NCBI RefSeq assembly: GCF_012113595.1
Contig: NZ_CP050831.1
Location: 3,968,001-4,032,000 of the forward strand
Length of the DNA: 64,000 nt
Direction: 5' to 3'
Source of the DNA: Bacteroides faecium
Lineage (GTDB): Bacteria > Bacteroidota > Bacteroidia > Bacteroidales > Bacteroidaceae
Both the position numbers and the translations under genes were made by a program. The notes beneath the pieces were generated by a model. That model saw only the letters and a list, made by a program, of their open reading frames with translations, made no database searches and was not told where the DNA came from. This document shows positions 18,252-27,614 of the stretch, one piece after another (position 1 is the stretch's first letter; each line of letters opens with the position of its first letter).

Positions 18252-18647
18252 TTATAATACGAGCTCTTCAAACAGTCTTTCCAAAGTCCTGTCCAAGTCA
18301 GCGGAAAATCCCGGATGCGGACGGGATACCTGTATGCAGGAACTTTTCACCGCAGTCAGCCAGCGGAATCTGTCTGGAATATCCATATTAGCTATCGCTC
18401 CCCCTTCCTTATTCCCCAGACATATCTTATCAAAGACCTGTAATCCCTCTTTCAAACAACTAACGTCCAATTCGGAAGAAAACAGTTTCAATTTATTTTC
18501 ATTTATTGTATAAAGGGATTTAAGATACTTGCACCGTTTGGAAAACAGTACAATACCTACATTAATAAATTCCTCACGTTCAACCCTGGGGACGAAACGG
18601 ATGACTGCGTATTCATATAAGTGCCTTTCTTGCATTTTGCGCTTCAT
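18252..18647 (-). CDS. DUF3037 family protein
   Basis: A 131-residue cytoplasmic protein starting 'KRKMQERHLYEYAVIRFVPR' with 'EREEFINVGIVLFS', the typical N-terminal signature of DUF3037 (PF11236). Function is unknown. Its start lies inside the end of the HipA-like gene (35-bp overlap), so translation is probably coupled. DUF3037 proteins are often paired with a HipA-like kinase-fold protein, as seen here, which suggests they work together. ATG 18635 is an alternative start. Confidence 0.85.
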   Translation of the reverse strand: MKRKMQERHLYEYAVIRFVPRVEREEFINVGIVLFSKRCKYLKSLYTINENKLKLFSSELDVSCLKEGLQVFDKICLGNKEGGAIANMDIPDRFRWLTAVKSSCIQVSRPHPGFSADLDRTLERLFEELVL

Positions 18648-19395
18648 TTACAAATGTTTCGGAATGGTTTATCCTTTCTTCTAAAAATTGAATATAAATA
18701 TCTCTCAGGTCTTGCGGAGTTTCCTGTCCGTCCGTCCAGTTCAGCCAGTCATCGGGAACTGCATTGACTATTTCCCGGATTTTATCAGAAGTCAGCAGTT
18801 GCTTGAACTCAGCATCCGCCTCTTCCAGTTTATCGGCAAACGGCAACAGCACATGGTCTTTTATCTGCACGAACGGACTAAGCGCATGCTTTTGCCAAGT
18901 AGTCCATGAATGGTGAAAATAGAGGGAAGCCCCATGGTCAATCAACCACAGTTCCTTATGCCACATCAGCATATTCGTATTTTTGATAGTACGGTCTACA
19001 TTGGTCAATAAGGCATCCAGCCACACAATTTGCGAGGCTGTCTTGCCGTCTACTTTATGCACAACGGGGTCGAACGTTAATGCTCCCGACAGAAAATGCA
19101 GCCCCAGATTCAACCCGCGGCTCCATTGCAGTAAATCCTGTATTTCTTCGTCCGCTTCCGTCCGTCCGAAAGCCTCGTCCAGGTTCAGAAAAACAATCTC
19201 CGGTACTCTGAACCCCAACGTACGGGCAATTTCCCCGCCAATCAGTTCGGCAATCAGCGCTTTCGTCCCGTGTCCTGCCCCTCTGAACTTTACCACATAC
19301 TTAAATTCATCGTCAGCTTCGGCCAATGCCGGTAATGAGCCCCCTTCCCGCAGGGGAAGAATATATCTTGTGACATTTGCTGTACGTAAATCCAT
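18613..19395 (-). CDS. HipA-like kinase-fold protein
   Basis: A 260-residue protein with an excellent ribosome-binding site (GAAAGGAG before the ATG). It resembles the HipA_2-type family rather than full HipA (~440 residues). Visible kinase-like parts are 'YVVKFRGAGHGTKALIAELI' (nucleotide loop and Lys, ~32-51), 'LDALLTNVDRTIKNTNML' (catalytic-loop-like Asp-x-x-x-x-Asn, ~126-143) and 'LWLIDHGASLYF' (metal-binding Asp in a DxG position, ~149-160). True HipA phosphorylates glutamyl-tRNA synthetase; the target here is unknown. There is no HipB-like DNA-binding partner, and the partner seems to be the overlapping DUF3037 gene. It interrupts the PUL enzymes on the opposite strand and is probably unrelated to them. 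Confidence 0.8.
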   Translation of the reverse strand: MDLRTANVTRYILPLREGGSLPALAEADDEFKYVVKFRGAGHGTKALIAELIGGEIARTLGFRVPEIVFLNLDEAFGRTEADEEIQDLLQWSRGLNLGLHFLSGALTFDPVVHKVDGKTASQIVWLDALLTNVDRTIKNTNMLMWHKELWLIDHGASLYFHHSWTTWQKHALSPFVQIKDHVLLPFADKLEEADAEFKQLLTSDKIREIVNAVPDDWLNWTDGQETPQDLRDIYIQFLEERINHSETFVNEAQNARKALI

Positions 19396-19547
19396 ATAAC
19401 TCCTTTCTTAATTGAGAATAAAGATACAACGTTTTTGTGAAATAGTTGATGAAAGACTTCCGATAATAATAGTTTTTTTATATTTTTCGGTTGAGTATAT
19501 GTAGTCATTACTGCGTATTATATGGAAGAATGATAAATGAATTAAAC

Positions 19548-21158
19548 ATGAAACTACTTCGGTTTTTTATATTTGTAATATTGGCTGTTAGTTTATTGCC
19601 AAGTAGCATAGCTGCCGAATGGCAGTGGTCCGTGCAGATTTCAGGTATTGTTTCCAACGAAACGAATGACCATCCGCAGGCTTTTTTATGGATACCGTCT
19701 GATTGTGTCCAGGTGAAAGGGGTTATGATAGGTACTCATAATATGACGGAAGAAACTCTGTTTGAGAGTGCCTTGTTTCGGGAAAAAATGTCTGAAATAG
19801 GTCTGGCACTGATATGGATTACTCCGGGGTGGGATCAGAAATGGGACATAACTGCCGGAAGCCAGAAGGCATTTGAACAAATGCTGGATGACTTTGCTTC
19901 TGTTAGCGGATATAACGAATTGAAATATGCTCCGATTGTTCCGTTCGGACATTCGGCAATGGCTACCTATCCGTGGAACTTCGCAGCCTGGAATCCCGAC
20001 CGCACATTAGCCATTATCTCTTTGCATGGAGATGCGCCACGCACTAACCTTACCGGATATGGTCGTGACAATATGGAGTGGGGGAAACGTACGATTGACG
20101 GCATCCCTGGATTGATGATTGAAGGCGAATACGAATGGTGGGAAGACCGTGTAAATCCGGCTTTGGCATTCCGTATGATGTATCCTAAAAGTTGCGTCTC
20201 TTTCCTTTGCGACACAGGACGAGGACATTTCGATATAGCCGACCGCACCGCTGGTTATATTGCGTTGTTCTTAAAGAAAGCACTGGAATATCGTATGCCT
20301 GCAACGTATGATTTGAATAAGCCTGTGGAATTGAAGAAGCTGAATCCGCAGAATGGCTGGCTTGCCGAAAGGTGGCATCCGAATCAGAAGAAACGTGCAA
20401 AAGCTGCTCCTTATAAAGAGTATAAAGGAGACTCGCACGATGCATTCTGGTATTTCGATAAGGAAATGGCTGAAATGACGGAAGAACGCTATCGCCGGGA
20501 GAGAGGGAAGAAACCACAATATTTAGGTTTTGTACAAAAGGGGCAATTACTCACATATAATCCCCAATCCCATGTGAAAGTTGCCGCCCGCTTCCTGCCG
20601 GAAAAAGACGGATTGACTTTTCATCTGAAAGCTGTATATACGGATAGCTTACATACTGCAATTTCTGACGAACATTCGCTCACTTCTCCTGAAATAACCC
20701 GTATCTGTGGCCCGGTTCAAAAAGTGAACGACACTACTTTTACTGTCCGTTTCTACCGTATGGGAATGTACAATCAGCGCCGTACGGGAGATATTTGCCT
20801 TCTAGCCAGCAATGATGGTGACAAGCACTATAAAAGCACAGTTCAGGAACTTACTTTCCGGATTCCCTATCGCAATACGGAAGGTAAACGCCAGCATATT
20901 CTTTTTCCGGGTCTTGACGATGTGAAGAAAGGTACGGAAGCTATATCTTTATATGCGACTTCCGATTGTGGGCTACCCGTATATTACTACGTGAAAGAAG
21001 GGCCGGCAGAAATAGAGGGAAACAAGTTGGTATTTACTCGAATTCCCCCACGCAGTAAGTTCCCGTTGAAAGTGACTGTGGTGGCATGGCAATATGGATT
21101 GGCAGGAGAAGTACAGACTGCCGAACCGGTAGAACGGAGTTTCTTCATTTATCCATGA
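19548..21158 (+). CDS. secreted alpha/beta-hydrolase-fold protein, possible carbohydrate esterase
   Basis: ATG 19548 gives a signal peptide (MKLLRFFIFVILAVSLLPSSIAA); ATG 19530 adds six residues. The 536-residue product has an alpha/beta-hydrolase core (~20-260) with nucleophile elbow 'PFGHSAMATYPW' (~132) and a likely His in 'DTGRGHFDIAD' (~224). A C-terminal beta-rich half (~320-536) contains 'PEITRICGPV' and 'PLKVTVVAWQYG'. I do not recognise a defined CAZy family. The neighbours GH127 and GH97 and the secretion signal suggest an ester-removing role (for example deacetylation) on the glycan, but this is inference. Confidence 0.65.
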   Translation: MKLLRFFIFVILAVSLLPSSIAAEWQWSVQISGIVSNETNDHPQAFLWIPSDCVQVKGVMIGTHNMTEETLFESALFREKMSEIGLALIWITPGWDQKWDITAGSQKAFEQMLDDFASVSGYNELKYAPIVPFGHSAMATYPWNFAAWNPDRTLAIISLHGDAPRTNLTGYGRDNMEWGKRTIDGIPGLMIEGEYEWWEDRVNPALAFRMMYPKSCVSFLCDTGRGHFDIADRTAGYIALFLKKALEYRMPATYDLNKPVELKKLNPQNGWLAERWHPNQKKRAKAAPYKEYKGDSHDAFWYFDKEMAEMTEERYRRERGKKPQYLGFVQKGQLLTYNPQSHVKVAARFLPEKDGLTFHLKAVYTDSLHTAISDEHSLTSPEITRICGPVQKVNDTTFTVRFYRMGMYNQRRTGDICLLASNDGDKHYKSTVQELTFRIPYRNTEGKRQHILFPGLDDVKKGTEAISLYATSDCGLPVYYYVKEGPAEIEGNKLVFTRIPPRSKFPLKVTVVAWQYGLAGEVQTAEPVERSFFIYP

Positions 21159-21171
21159 AATATTAAATTCG

Positions 21172-21179
21172 TATTTTTG
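21172..21179 (+). promoter_or_regulatory. Bacteroides -7 promoter box ahead of GH127
   Basis: TATTTTTG matches TAnnTTTG, 56 bp before the GH127 start and 14 bp after the previous stop codon. Confidence 0.5.
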
Positions 21180-21234
21180 CATTGAGTAATAGGCGGAGTC
21201 TATTCGTATCCAATAATAAATAAGGATATTAAAA

Positions 21235-23163
21235 ATGATTATGAATAAGAAATCTTTAGTTGCAATCGCATTATTGGCAGTATCGGCTATATCGTCGGCT
21301 CAATCTGTGTACCCCGGACAGCACCAGGGGAAAATGAAAAAAGAGACAGTGGTTCCTGTTCGGGTAGAAAGTTTTGATTTGAAAGACGTCCGTTTATTAC
21401 CGAGTCGCTTTCGTGACAATATGTTGCGGGATTCCGCTTGGATGACCTCTATCGACGTAAGTCGTCTGTTGCATAGTTTCCGGACAAATGCCGGAGTCTT
21501 TGCCGGTCGTGAAGGCGGTTATATGACAGTGAAAAAACTTGGTGGCTGGGAATCCTTGGACTGTGAGCTTCGCGGACATACTACCGGACATCTGCTTTCG
21601 GCTTACGCTTTGATGTATGCCGCTACCGGAAGTGAGATTTTCAAGCTGAAAGGGGATAGCCTTGTCAACGGGCTGACCGAAGTTCAGAACGCTTTGAAAG
21701 GCGGATATTTAAGTGCTTTTCCCGAAGAACTGATAAACCGTAATATCCGGGGAAAGAGTGTTTGGGCACCTTGGTACACCTTGCATAAGCTTTATTCCGG
21801 GCTGATAGACCAATATCTGTATGCAGATAATCAGCAGGCTTTGAAAACAGTGAGCAAAATGGGCGACTGGGCTTATAACAAACTGAAACCACTTAGTGAA
21901 GAAACCCGCAAACTCATGATACGCAATGAGTTTGGAGGTGTCAACGAATCATTCTACAATTTGTATGCTATCACAGGAGATGAACGTTACCGTTGGTTGG
22001 CCGAATATTTCTACCATAATGATGTAATTGACCCGTTGAAAGAACTTCGGGACGATTTGGGAACCAAACATACGAATACGTTTATTCCGAAAGTCATAGC
22101 CGAAGCGCGTAACTATGAACTGACAGAGAATGAGACCAGCAAAAAGCTCTCGGAATTCTTCTGGCATACCATGATTGACCACCATACTTTTGCTCCGGGA
22201 TGCAGTAGTGATAAGGAGCATTTTTTCGACCCGAAGAAATTCTCTAAACACTTGACTGGCTATACCGGAGAAACCTGCTGTACTTATAATATGTTGAAGC
22301 TTAGCCGTCATCTTTTCTGTTGGACGGGCGATTCATCTATTGCCGATTATTATGAAAGGGCACTATATAATCATATCCTGGGACAGCAAGATCCGGAAAC
22401 AGGAATGGTCACTTATTTCTTACCCTTACTTTCGGGCTCACATAAACTGTATAGTACTAAAGAGAACTCTTTTTGGTGTTGTGTCGGCAGCGGATTCGAA
22501 AATCATGCTAAATATGGAGAAGCTATCTACTACCACAACAACCAGGGAATCTATGTAAATCTGTTTATTCCTTCCCAAGTCACCTGGAAAGAAAAAGGAT
22601 TAACCCTTCTCCAGGAAACGGAATTTCCGAAAGAGGAAACGACCCAATTTACTATTCGTGCCGAGAAACCGGTTCGCACTACTGTTTATCTAAGATATCC
22701 TTCATGGAGTAAAAAAGCGGAAGTTCTTGTGAACGGTAAAAAAGTAGCAGTAAAACAAAAGCCGGGTTCTTACATCGCTATCACCCGTGACTGGAAAGAT
22801 AATGACCGTATCTCGGCTACTTACCCGATGCAGATTGAATTGGAAGCCACTCCCGATAATCCGAATAAAGTGGCTTTAGTGTATGGCCCGTTAGTGCTTG
22901 CCGGAGAACGGGGTACGGAAGGTATGCAGGCTCCCGCACCTTTCTCTAATCCTGCTCTTTATAATGATTATTATACTTATAATTTCCATGTACCTGCCGA
23001 TTTGCGTACCTCATTGAAAGTAGATATGAAACATCCGGAACGTACTTTGCAGCGTACAGGAAAAGAACTGGAATTTACAACAGAACAAGGAGATGTGATT
23101 CGTCCGCTTTATGATTTGCATCATCAGCGTTATGTGGTATATTGGGATTTGCAGTCGAAATAG
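21235..23163 (+). CDS. GH127 (DUF1680) beta-L-arabinofuranosidase-family enzyme
   Basis: A 642-residue protein with signal peptide (MNKKSLVAIALLAVSAISSAQ from the second ATG, 21241) and an (alpha/alpha)6 barrel. The Zn-thiolate active-site pieces of GH127 are present: Glu and Cys in 'GETCCTYNMLKL' (~345-348) and the Cys pair in 'FWCCVGSG' (~413-414), which match Glu338/Cys340 and Cys417/Cys418 of the Bifidobacterium enzyme as I remember it. The family releases beta-L-arabinofuranose, and some relatives take other sugars. The C-terminal beta domains contain 'LVYGPLVLAGE'. It is preceded by its own -7 box and followed by REP-like copy B. Confidence 0.92.
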   Translation: MIMNKKSLVAIALLAVSAISSAQSVYPGQHQGKMKKETVVPVRVESFDLKDVRLLPSRFRDNMLRDSAWMTSIDVSRLLHSFRTNAGVFAGREGGYMTVKKLGGWESLDCELRGHTTGHLLSAYALMYAATGSEIFKLKGDSLVNGLTEVQNALKGGYLSAFPEELINRNIRGKSVWAPWYTLHKLYSGLIDQYLYADNQQALKTVSKMGDWAYNKLKPLSEETRKLMIRNEFGGVNESFYNLYAITGDERYRWLAEYFYHNDVIDPLKELRDDLGTKHTNTFIPKVIAEARNYELTENETSKKLSEFFWHTMIDHHTFAPGCSSDKEHFFDPKKFSKHLTGYTGETCCTYNMLKLSRHLFCWTGDSSIADYYERALYNHILGQQDPETGMVTYFLPLLSGSHKLYSTKENSFWCCVGSGFENHAKYGEAIYYHNNQGIYVNLFIPSQVTWKEKGLTLLQETEFPKEETTQFTIRAEKPVRTTVYLRYPSWSKKAEVLVNGKKVAVKQKPGSYIAITRDWKDNDRISATYPMQIELEATPDNPNKVALVYGPLVLAGERGTEGMQAPAPFSNPALYNDYYTYNFHVPADLRTSLKVDMKHPERTLQRTGKELEFTTEQGDVIRPLYDLHHQRYVVYWDLQSK

Positions 23164-23175
23164 AAAAATTTAAGA

Positions 23176-23246
23176 ACGAATTACACGAATTACGCGGTTT
23201 TATAATTATAATTGCATCAAACAACAGCGTAGTTCGTGTAATTTGT
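23176..23246. repeat. REP/MITE-like intergenic inverted-repeat element, copy B
   Basis: Terminal arms ACGAATTACACGAATTACG and CGTAGTTCGTGTAATTTGT pair at 17 of 19 positions. The interior (CGGTTTTATAATTATAATTG...AACAACAG) aligns with copy A at 16850. It lies between GH127 and the next same-strand gene, so it is not simply a convergent terminator. Confidence 0.7.
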
Positions 23247-23275
23247 GTTTAATACGAAGTTAATAGATAACGAAA

Positions 23276-25198
23276 ATGAAGGGAAGATTATTAATAGTAA
23301 TTTTTATAAGTATCTGTTTTATTGCAGGTTCCTGCAATGTATCATCCGTACAAGGGAGTCGTTATAACTTCTCTTCATTAGATTCTGTTATTCAAGGCTG
23401 GGTGAGTAAAGAGTACTATCCCGGTGCTTCTATCTGTGTAGTAAAGAATGATTCTGTCATTTTTCAGAAGAACTACGGTAGCTATACTCCTAATACAAAA
23501 GTATACGTAGCCTCTGCCGGAAAATGGGTGGCGGCTGCTGTTATCGGAGCGGTTGTGGACAGTACCAGTTTGGACTGGGATGACCCTGTGGAAAAGTGGT
23601 TGCCGGAATTTAAGGGAGATGCCAAAGGAAAAATCCTTTTGCGACAATTGTTATCTCATACTTCCGGAGTGCGTCCCTATCTTCCTGAACCGCGCGTAGA
23701 TAATTACAATCATCTGGATTCCGCCATTATTGAGATATTGCCGTTAGATACGGTTTTTACTCCGGGAAGCCGGTTCCAGTATGGAGGGCTTGCCATGCAG
23801 ATTGCCGGAAGAATGGCGGAAGTGGCAATGGGGAAAGAGTTTGAAACTCTCTTTCAAGAACTATTGGCGCAACCATTGGAAATGAAGAATTCTCATTTTA
23901 CTCCGATAAATACAGATGGCGGACATGCCCCGATGTTAGGTGGTGGTCTGTGTACTACCTTGAACGATTATATTCATTTCCTATCCATGATTTATCATGA
24001 TGGAATGTATAACGATAAGCGGATTATATCTGCACAAACTGTAAAAGAAATGCAGGCCGACCAAGTGAAAGACGCAATAATCCCTTCGAATAACTCGGAT
24101 AATTATGTAGCGAAAGGGCTAGGACAATCCCACAATGGAATCTACGGATTGGGAGAATGGCGTGAATTAATCGATAAGAAGACAGGTGAAGCTTATCAGA
24201 TTAGTTCACCAGGATGGGCTGGCGCTTACCCGTGGATCAATAAACGGGAGAATGTTTATGGCTTCTTTATTGCTCATGTAGTCGGTGCTTCCAGTAAAGA
24301 AGATGGTTTCTCGTCTTTTTATGGTAGTCCTGTAATTTCGAGAACTGTTTCAGAGATTGTAAAGGGACATCCGTTGGTTGTGAAACAAGGCCGCGTTGAA
24401 GTGGGCAACGGTTCTCTTTACTATGAGGAAGCCGGCACAGGTGCTCCCGTCATCTTTGTTCATGGTCATTCTTTGGATCATCGTATGTGGGATGAACAAT
24501 TTTCCGTACTGGCAAAAAAATATCGTGTGATCCGCTATGATTTGAGAGGATATGGCATTTCGTCTTCACAAACGGAAGACTATCAATTTACACACGCTGA
24601 AGATTTAGTTACTTTGATGGATTCTTTGCACATTAAGAAAGCACATATCGTCGGACTTTCTTTAGGTGGTTTTATTACTGCCGATATGTTGGCGTACTTC
24701 CCGGATCGGATGTTATCTGCTTTTTTAGCCAGTGGAAACATTCGGAAATCGAAAGGCCCAAGTGAACCGATGACTCCGGAAGAAGCAAGAGTACGTGATA
24801 AGGAGATTGCTGCTTTGAAAGAGAAAGGGGTAGATGTGATGAAGAAAGAGTGGTTTGAAGGATTGATGAAGTCAGGAGGAAGTCAGCGGGAACGAATGCG
24901 TGAGTCTCTATGGCAAATGATCGATGAGTGGGATGCGTGGCAACCTTTACACAAAGAAGTACGGGTGGTAGCTGGCTTGGATGCCATCGAGAAATTGAAA
25001 AAGAATCATCCCGATGTACCTGCTTTAATTGTTGAAGGTCATTCTTCCGGCAACCGATTCTCAAAAGAACCTCCCATTTTACAATATCTTCCCAATGGAA
25101 AACTGAAAGTAATTGACGATTGCGGACACATGCTGAATATGGAACGCCCGGAAGAATTTAATGCAGCATTGGAAGAATTTTTGAAAAACGTTCAATAA
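23276..25198 (+). CDS. serine beta-lactamase-fold / alpha-beta hydrolase fusion lipoprotein
   Basis: A 640-residue lipoprotein (Cys20 in 'IAGSC-N') with two hydrolase domains. Residues ~28-365 have the class C beta-lactamase/DD-peptidase-like fold, with SxxK as 'SAGK' (~81-84), 'LLRQLLSHTSGV' and 'FQYGGLAMQIAGRM', which stands where the Tyr motif is expected. Residues ~372-640 form an alpha/beta hydrolase: 'GTGAPVIFVHGHSLDHRMW', 'YDLRGYG', nucleophile elbow 'GLSLGG' (~459-464) and His in 'DCGHML' (~617). Both can act as esterases, so this may be a double esterase on the glycan or on aromatic esters; peptidoglycan work is less likely in this setting. No stop codon or shift separates the domains. 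Confidence 0.85.
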   Translation: MKGRLLIVIFISICFIAGSCNVSSVQGSRYNFSSLDSVIQGWVSKEYYPGASICVVKNDSVIFQKNYGSYTPNTKVYVASAGKWVAAAVIGAVVDSTSLDWDDPVEKWLPEFKGDAKGKILLRQLLSHTSGVRPYLPEPRVDNYNHLDSAIIEILPLDTVFTPGSRFQYGGLAMQIAGRMAEVAMGKEFETLFQELLAQPLEMKNSHFTPINTDGGHAPMLGGGLCTTLNDYIHFLSMIYHDGMYNDKRIISAQTVKEMQADQVKDAIIPSNNSDNYVAKGLGQSHNGIYGLGEWRELIDKKTGEAYQISSPGWAGAYPWINKRENVYGFFIAHVVGASSKEDGFSSFYGSPVISRTVSEIVKGHPLVVKQGRVEVGNGSLYYEEAGTGAPVIFVHGHSLDHRMWDEQFSVLAKKYRVIRYDLRGYGISSSQTEDYQFTHAEDLVTLMDSLHIKKAHIVGLSLGGFITADMLAYFPDRMLSAFLASGNIRKSKGPSEPMTPEEARVRDKEIAALKEKGVDVMKKEWFEGLMKSGGSQRERMRESLWQMIDEWDAWQPLHKEVRVVAGLDAIEKLKKNHPDVPALIVEGHSSGNRFSKEPPILQYLPNGKLKVIDDCGHMLNMERPEEFNAALEEFLKNVQ

Positions 25199-25242
25199 AG
25201 AATAATATTGTAACTGATTATATATAGAATAGACTAAGTACC

Positions 25243-27522
25243 ATGAAACAAACTATTATTGCTGTTATCTGTTTTTTGTGTGTTTCTTCATTATATATAC
25301 AAGCACAAAAAATAAATCATCCTTCATTACTGTATACTCCACAACGCATACAGCAAGTGAAACAACGTATGCAGCATGAACCTAAATTGCAGGAAGCATG
25401 GGGAGATATTAAGAAAACAGCAGATGAAGCTTTGCAAAAGAAAGATTTTAATCGATTAGACTATTTGTCATTAGCTTATTTGATGACTGATAATAAGGAG
25501 TATGCAGACGCAATCAAAGAAATCCTCCTGAAAACTGTGGAAGCCGAATCATGGGGAGATGTGGAAATGATGGCACGTATTCCTGCATGGCGTTCACAAC
25601 TGGGTATGGCTCATAAGAGTTTTCTTTCCGCAGTGGGGTATGATGCTGCATACAATGTCATGTCTTCTTCAGAAAGAAAAAAGATAGCCGAAGGATTGAA
25701 ACGGTTAGCCGTGGAACCGGCATTGGGAGACTGGTTGTTGGAGCCGACCCGTATTCACTCATTGAATTCGATGGGACATAACTGGTGGACCTCCTGTGTT
25801 TGTCAGGGTGGAATATTGGCTTTGAGTCTTCAAAATGAACTTCCCGAAGTAAAAGAATGGGTGGAGCAACTTCACGAATCACTTCCTGAATGGTTCGATT
25901 TTGCCGGTGATGTATTGCAACAGAAAGCAAAGAGTTTTGATGAGGCCGGTGGAATGTATGAAAGTCTGAATTATGCTAACTTTGGTATTCAGGAAGCTTT
26001 GTTGTTTAGGATAGCTTGGATAAACACTCATCCCGGACAGAATCCGGGTGATATTCCTCAATTGGCAAAATTGCCGAGTTACTTCTCACAAGTCTGCTAC
26101 CCACGTACGGGTATGCTGCATAGTTTGAATTTTGGAGATAGCCATAAAAATGTATCGGCAGAATCCAGTATGATGCTATTGTATGCATTGGGGATGAAAG
26201 ATCCAACTATTTTGTGGTATATATCCCATGTGGAACAAGGACAACATCGTGATGGCTTTTTCCTGAATCGTCCTATGGGCTTCCTTTACACTCCTGATTT
26301 GAGTAAGGCGCCCGCTGTCCCTCAACTGCCAACTTCCCAATTATTTGCAGATTTTGGTTGGGCTACGATGCGTAATTCGTGGGAAAAGAATGCTACTATG
26401 TTGGCAGTAAAAAGCGGTCATACATGGAATCATTCTCACGCAGATGCCAATTCATTTATTGTCTTTCATAAAGGGGTAGATATTATTAAAGACGGGGGAA
26501 ACTGTTGGTATCCTAATCCTGCTTATCGGAATTATTTCTTTCAAAGCCAGGCGCATAATGTAGTACTGTTCAATGGCGAGGGACAACCCCGTGAGCAGCA
26601 GTACAGCGGTTCTACTTTGAGAGGATATTTACATCATCTTTTGGATGCGGGAAATGTGAAATATGTCCTGGCTAATGGAACAGGTCCTGTATCTAATAAT
26701 TTCAGTCGTAATTTCCGCCATTTCCTTTGGATGGATAATGTGATTTATATGATTGATGATTTAAAGACGCATAAGGTCGGCCGTTTTGAATGGCTGTGGC
26801 ATACCAACGGGACTTATAAGAAGTCGGGAGTTGACGTGAATGTGACGAATGGTAATTCTTCCGTTGTGATTCGTCCTCTTTATCCCCGTTTGCTTGCTAA
26901 GTCTGGTTTTGTACACGACTATCCGGAGGATTTGTATTGGGAAGAAATACAGGCTCCAACTGAAGATTTGAAAGGTACTGAAACCTATTATTCATTTCAT
27001 TTGCCGGCAGAAGTCAATCGAGTAAAAGGGCTGACAGCTATTATTTTGAAGGAGACTCCCAATGAAAAAGACCTGCCGCAAATGGAACGGCGGGAAGGAC
27101 AAGATTGGATTGGGCTTCGTATCCGTCATAAAGGGAAAGTGACTGATCTTTATATTAATCAATTAGCAGACGGCAGACTGATGCACAGCAACTCATGGAT
27201 TATGCCGGACGGCTGGATGACAGATGCCTATATGTTTGCAGTTTCTTATCCCGAAGGAACGGAAGCCAAAGACGCCAAAGATTTCTTTATCTGTCATGGC
27301 AGTGCATTAAGGCGTGATAAAGAAACCTATTTTTCTTCTTTGGCTAAGTTGTTTGTCATCCAAAAGGAAGAGGATAAGAAGCTGAATCTTTGGACAGACG
27401 GACAGCCGAAGATAAATGCTAGTTTCAGGAGTAAGAAGAAGCCAATAAGAGTAGAGGTTAATAATAAGAGAATTCCTGTTGTTTATAAACAATCCCAATT
27501 GAGTATAAAGCTGGTAGATTAA
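25243..27522 (+). CDS. heparinase II/III-family protein (putative polysaccharide lyase)
   Basis: A 759-residue secreted protein (signal peptide MKQTIIAVICFLCVSSLYIQA). It has an N-terminal alpha/alpha toroid (~25-340; 'SLNSMGHNWWTSCVCQGG' contains the Asn-His-Trp segment where the lyase catalytic His/Asn would be). The heparinase II/III beta-domain follows ('HTWNHSHADANSFIVFHKG' near 393-411, 'DGGNCWYPNPAYRNYFFQSQAHN'). Such proteins cleave uronate-containing glycans by beta-elimination, giving unsaturated ends for GH88. The exact PL family cannot be fixed by eye. It lies 44 bp after the fusion esterase and is probably cotranscribed. Confidence 0.85.
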   Translation: MKQTIIAVICFLCVSSLYIQAQKINHPSLLYTPQRIQQVKQRMQHEPKLQEAWGDIKKTADEALQKKDFNRLDYLSLAYLMTDNKEYADAIKEILLKTVEAESWGDVEMMARIPAWRSQLGMAHKSFLSAVGYDAAYNVMSSSERKKIAEGLKRLAVEPALGDWLLEPTRIHSLNSMGHNWWTSCVCQGGILALSLQNELPEVKEWVEQLHESLPEWFDFAGDVLQQKAKSFDEAGGMYESLNYANFGIQEALLFRIAWINTHPGQNPGDIPQLAKLPSYFSQVCYPRTGMLHSLNFGDSHKNVSAESSMMLLYALGMKDPTILWYISHVEQGQHRDGFFLNRPMGFLYTPDLSKAPAVPQLPTSQLFADFGWATMRNSWEKNATMLAVKSGHTWNHSHADANSFIVFHKGVDIIKDGGNCWYPNPAYRNYFFQSQAHNVVLFNGEGQPREQQYSGSTLRGYLHHLLDAGNVKYVLANGTGPVSNNFSRNFRHFLWMDNVIYMIDDLKTHKVGRFEWLWHTNGTYKKSGVDVNVTNGNSSVVIRPLYPRLLAKSGFVHDYPEDLYWEEIQAPTEDLKGTETYYSFHLPAEVNRVKGLTAIILKETPNEKDLPQMERREGQDWIGLRIRHKGKVTDLYINQLADGRLMHSNSWIMPDGWMTDAYMFAVSYPEGTEAKDAKDFFICHGSALRRDKETYFSSLAKLFVIQKEEDKKLNLWTDGQPKINASFRSKKKPIRVEVNNKRIPVVYKQSQLSIKLVD

Positions 27523-27560
27523 CACTCATTTTTAATGAGGAATGTGTTTTGTTTTTGTAT

Positions 27561-27598
27561 AAACCTACATAAAATTCGGGATATTTTATGTAGGTTTG
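27561..27598 (+). promoter_or_regulatory. regulator B promoter: 15-bp inverted repeat overlapping a -7 box
   Basis: Perfect arms AAACCTACATAAAAT (27561-27575) and ATTTTATGTAGGTTT (27583-27597) enclose a 7-nt loop. The right arm overlaps the -7 box TAGGTTTG (27591-27598), 17 bp before the regulator ATG. It could be an operator masking the promoter, or a terminator of the upstream operon, although no T run follows. Confidence 0.6.
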
Positions 27599-27614
27599 CA
27601 TTGTTTCATCAAAT

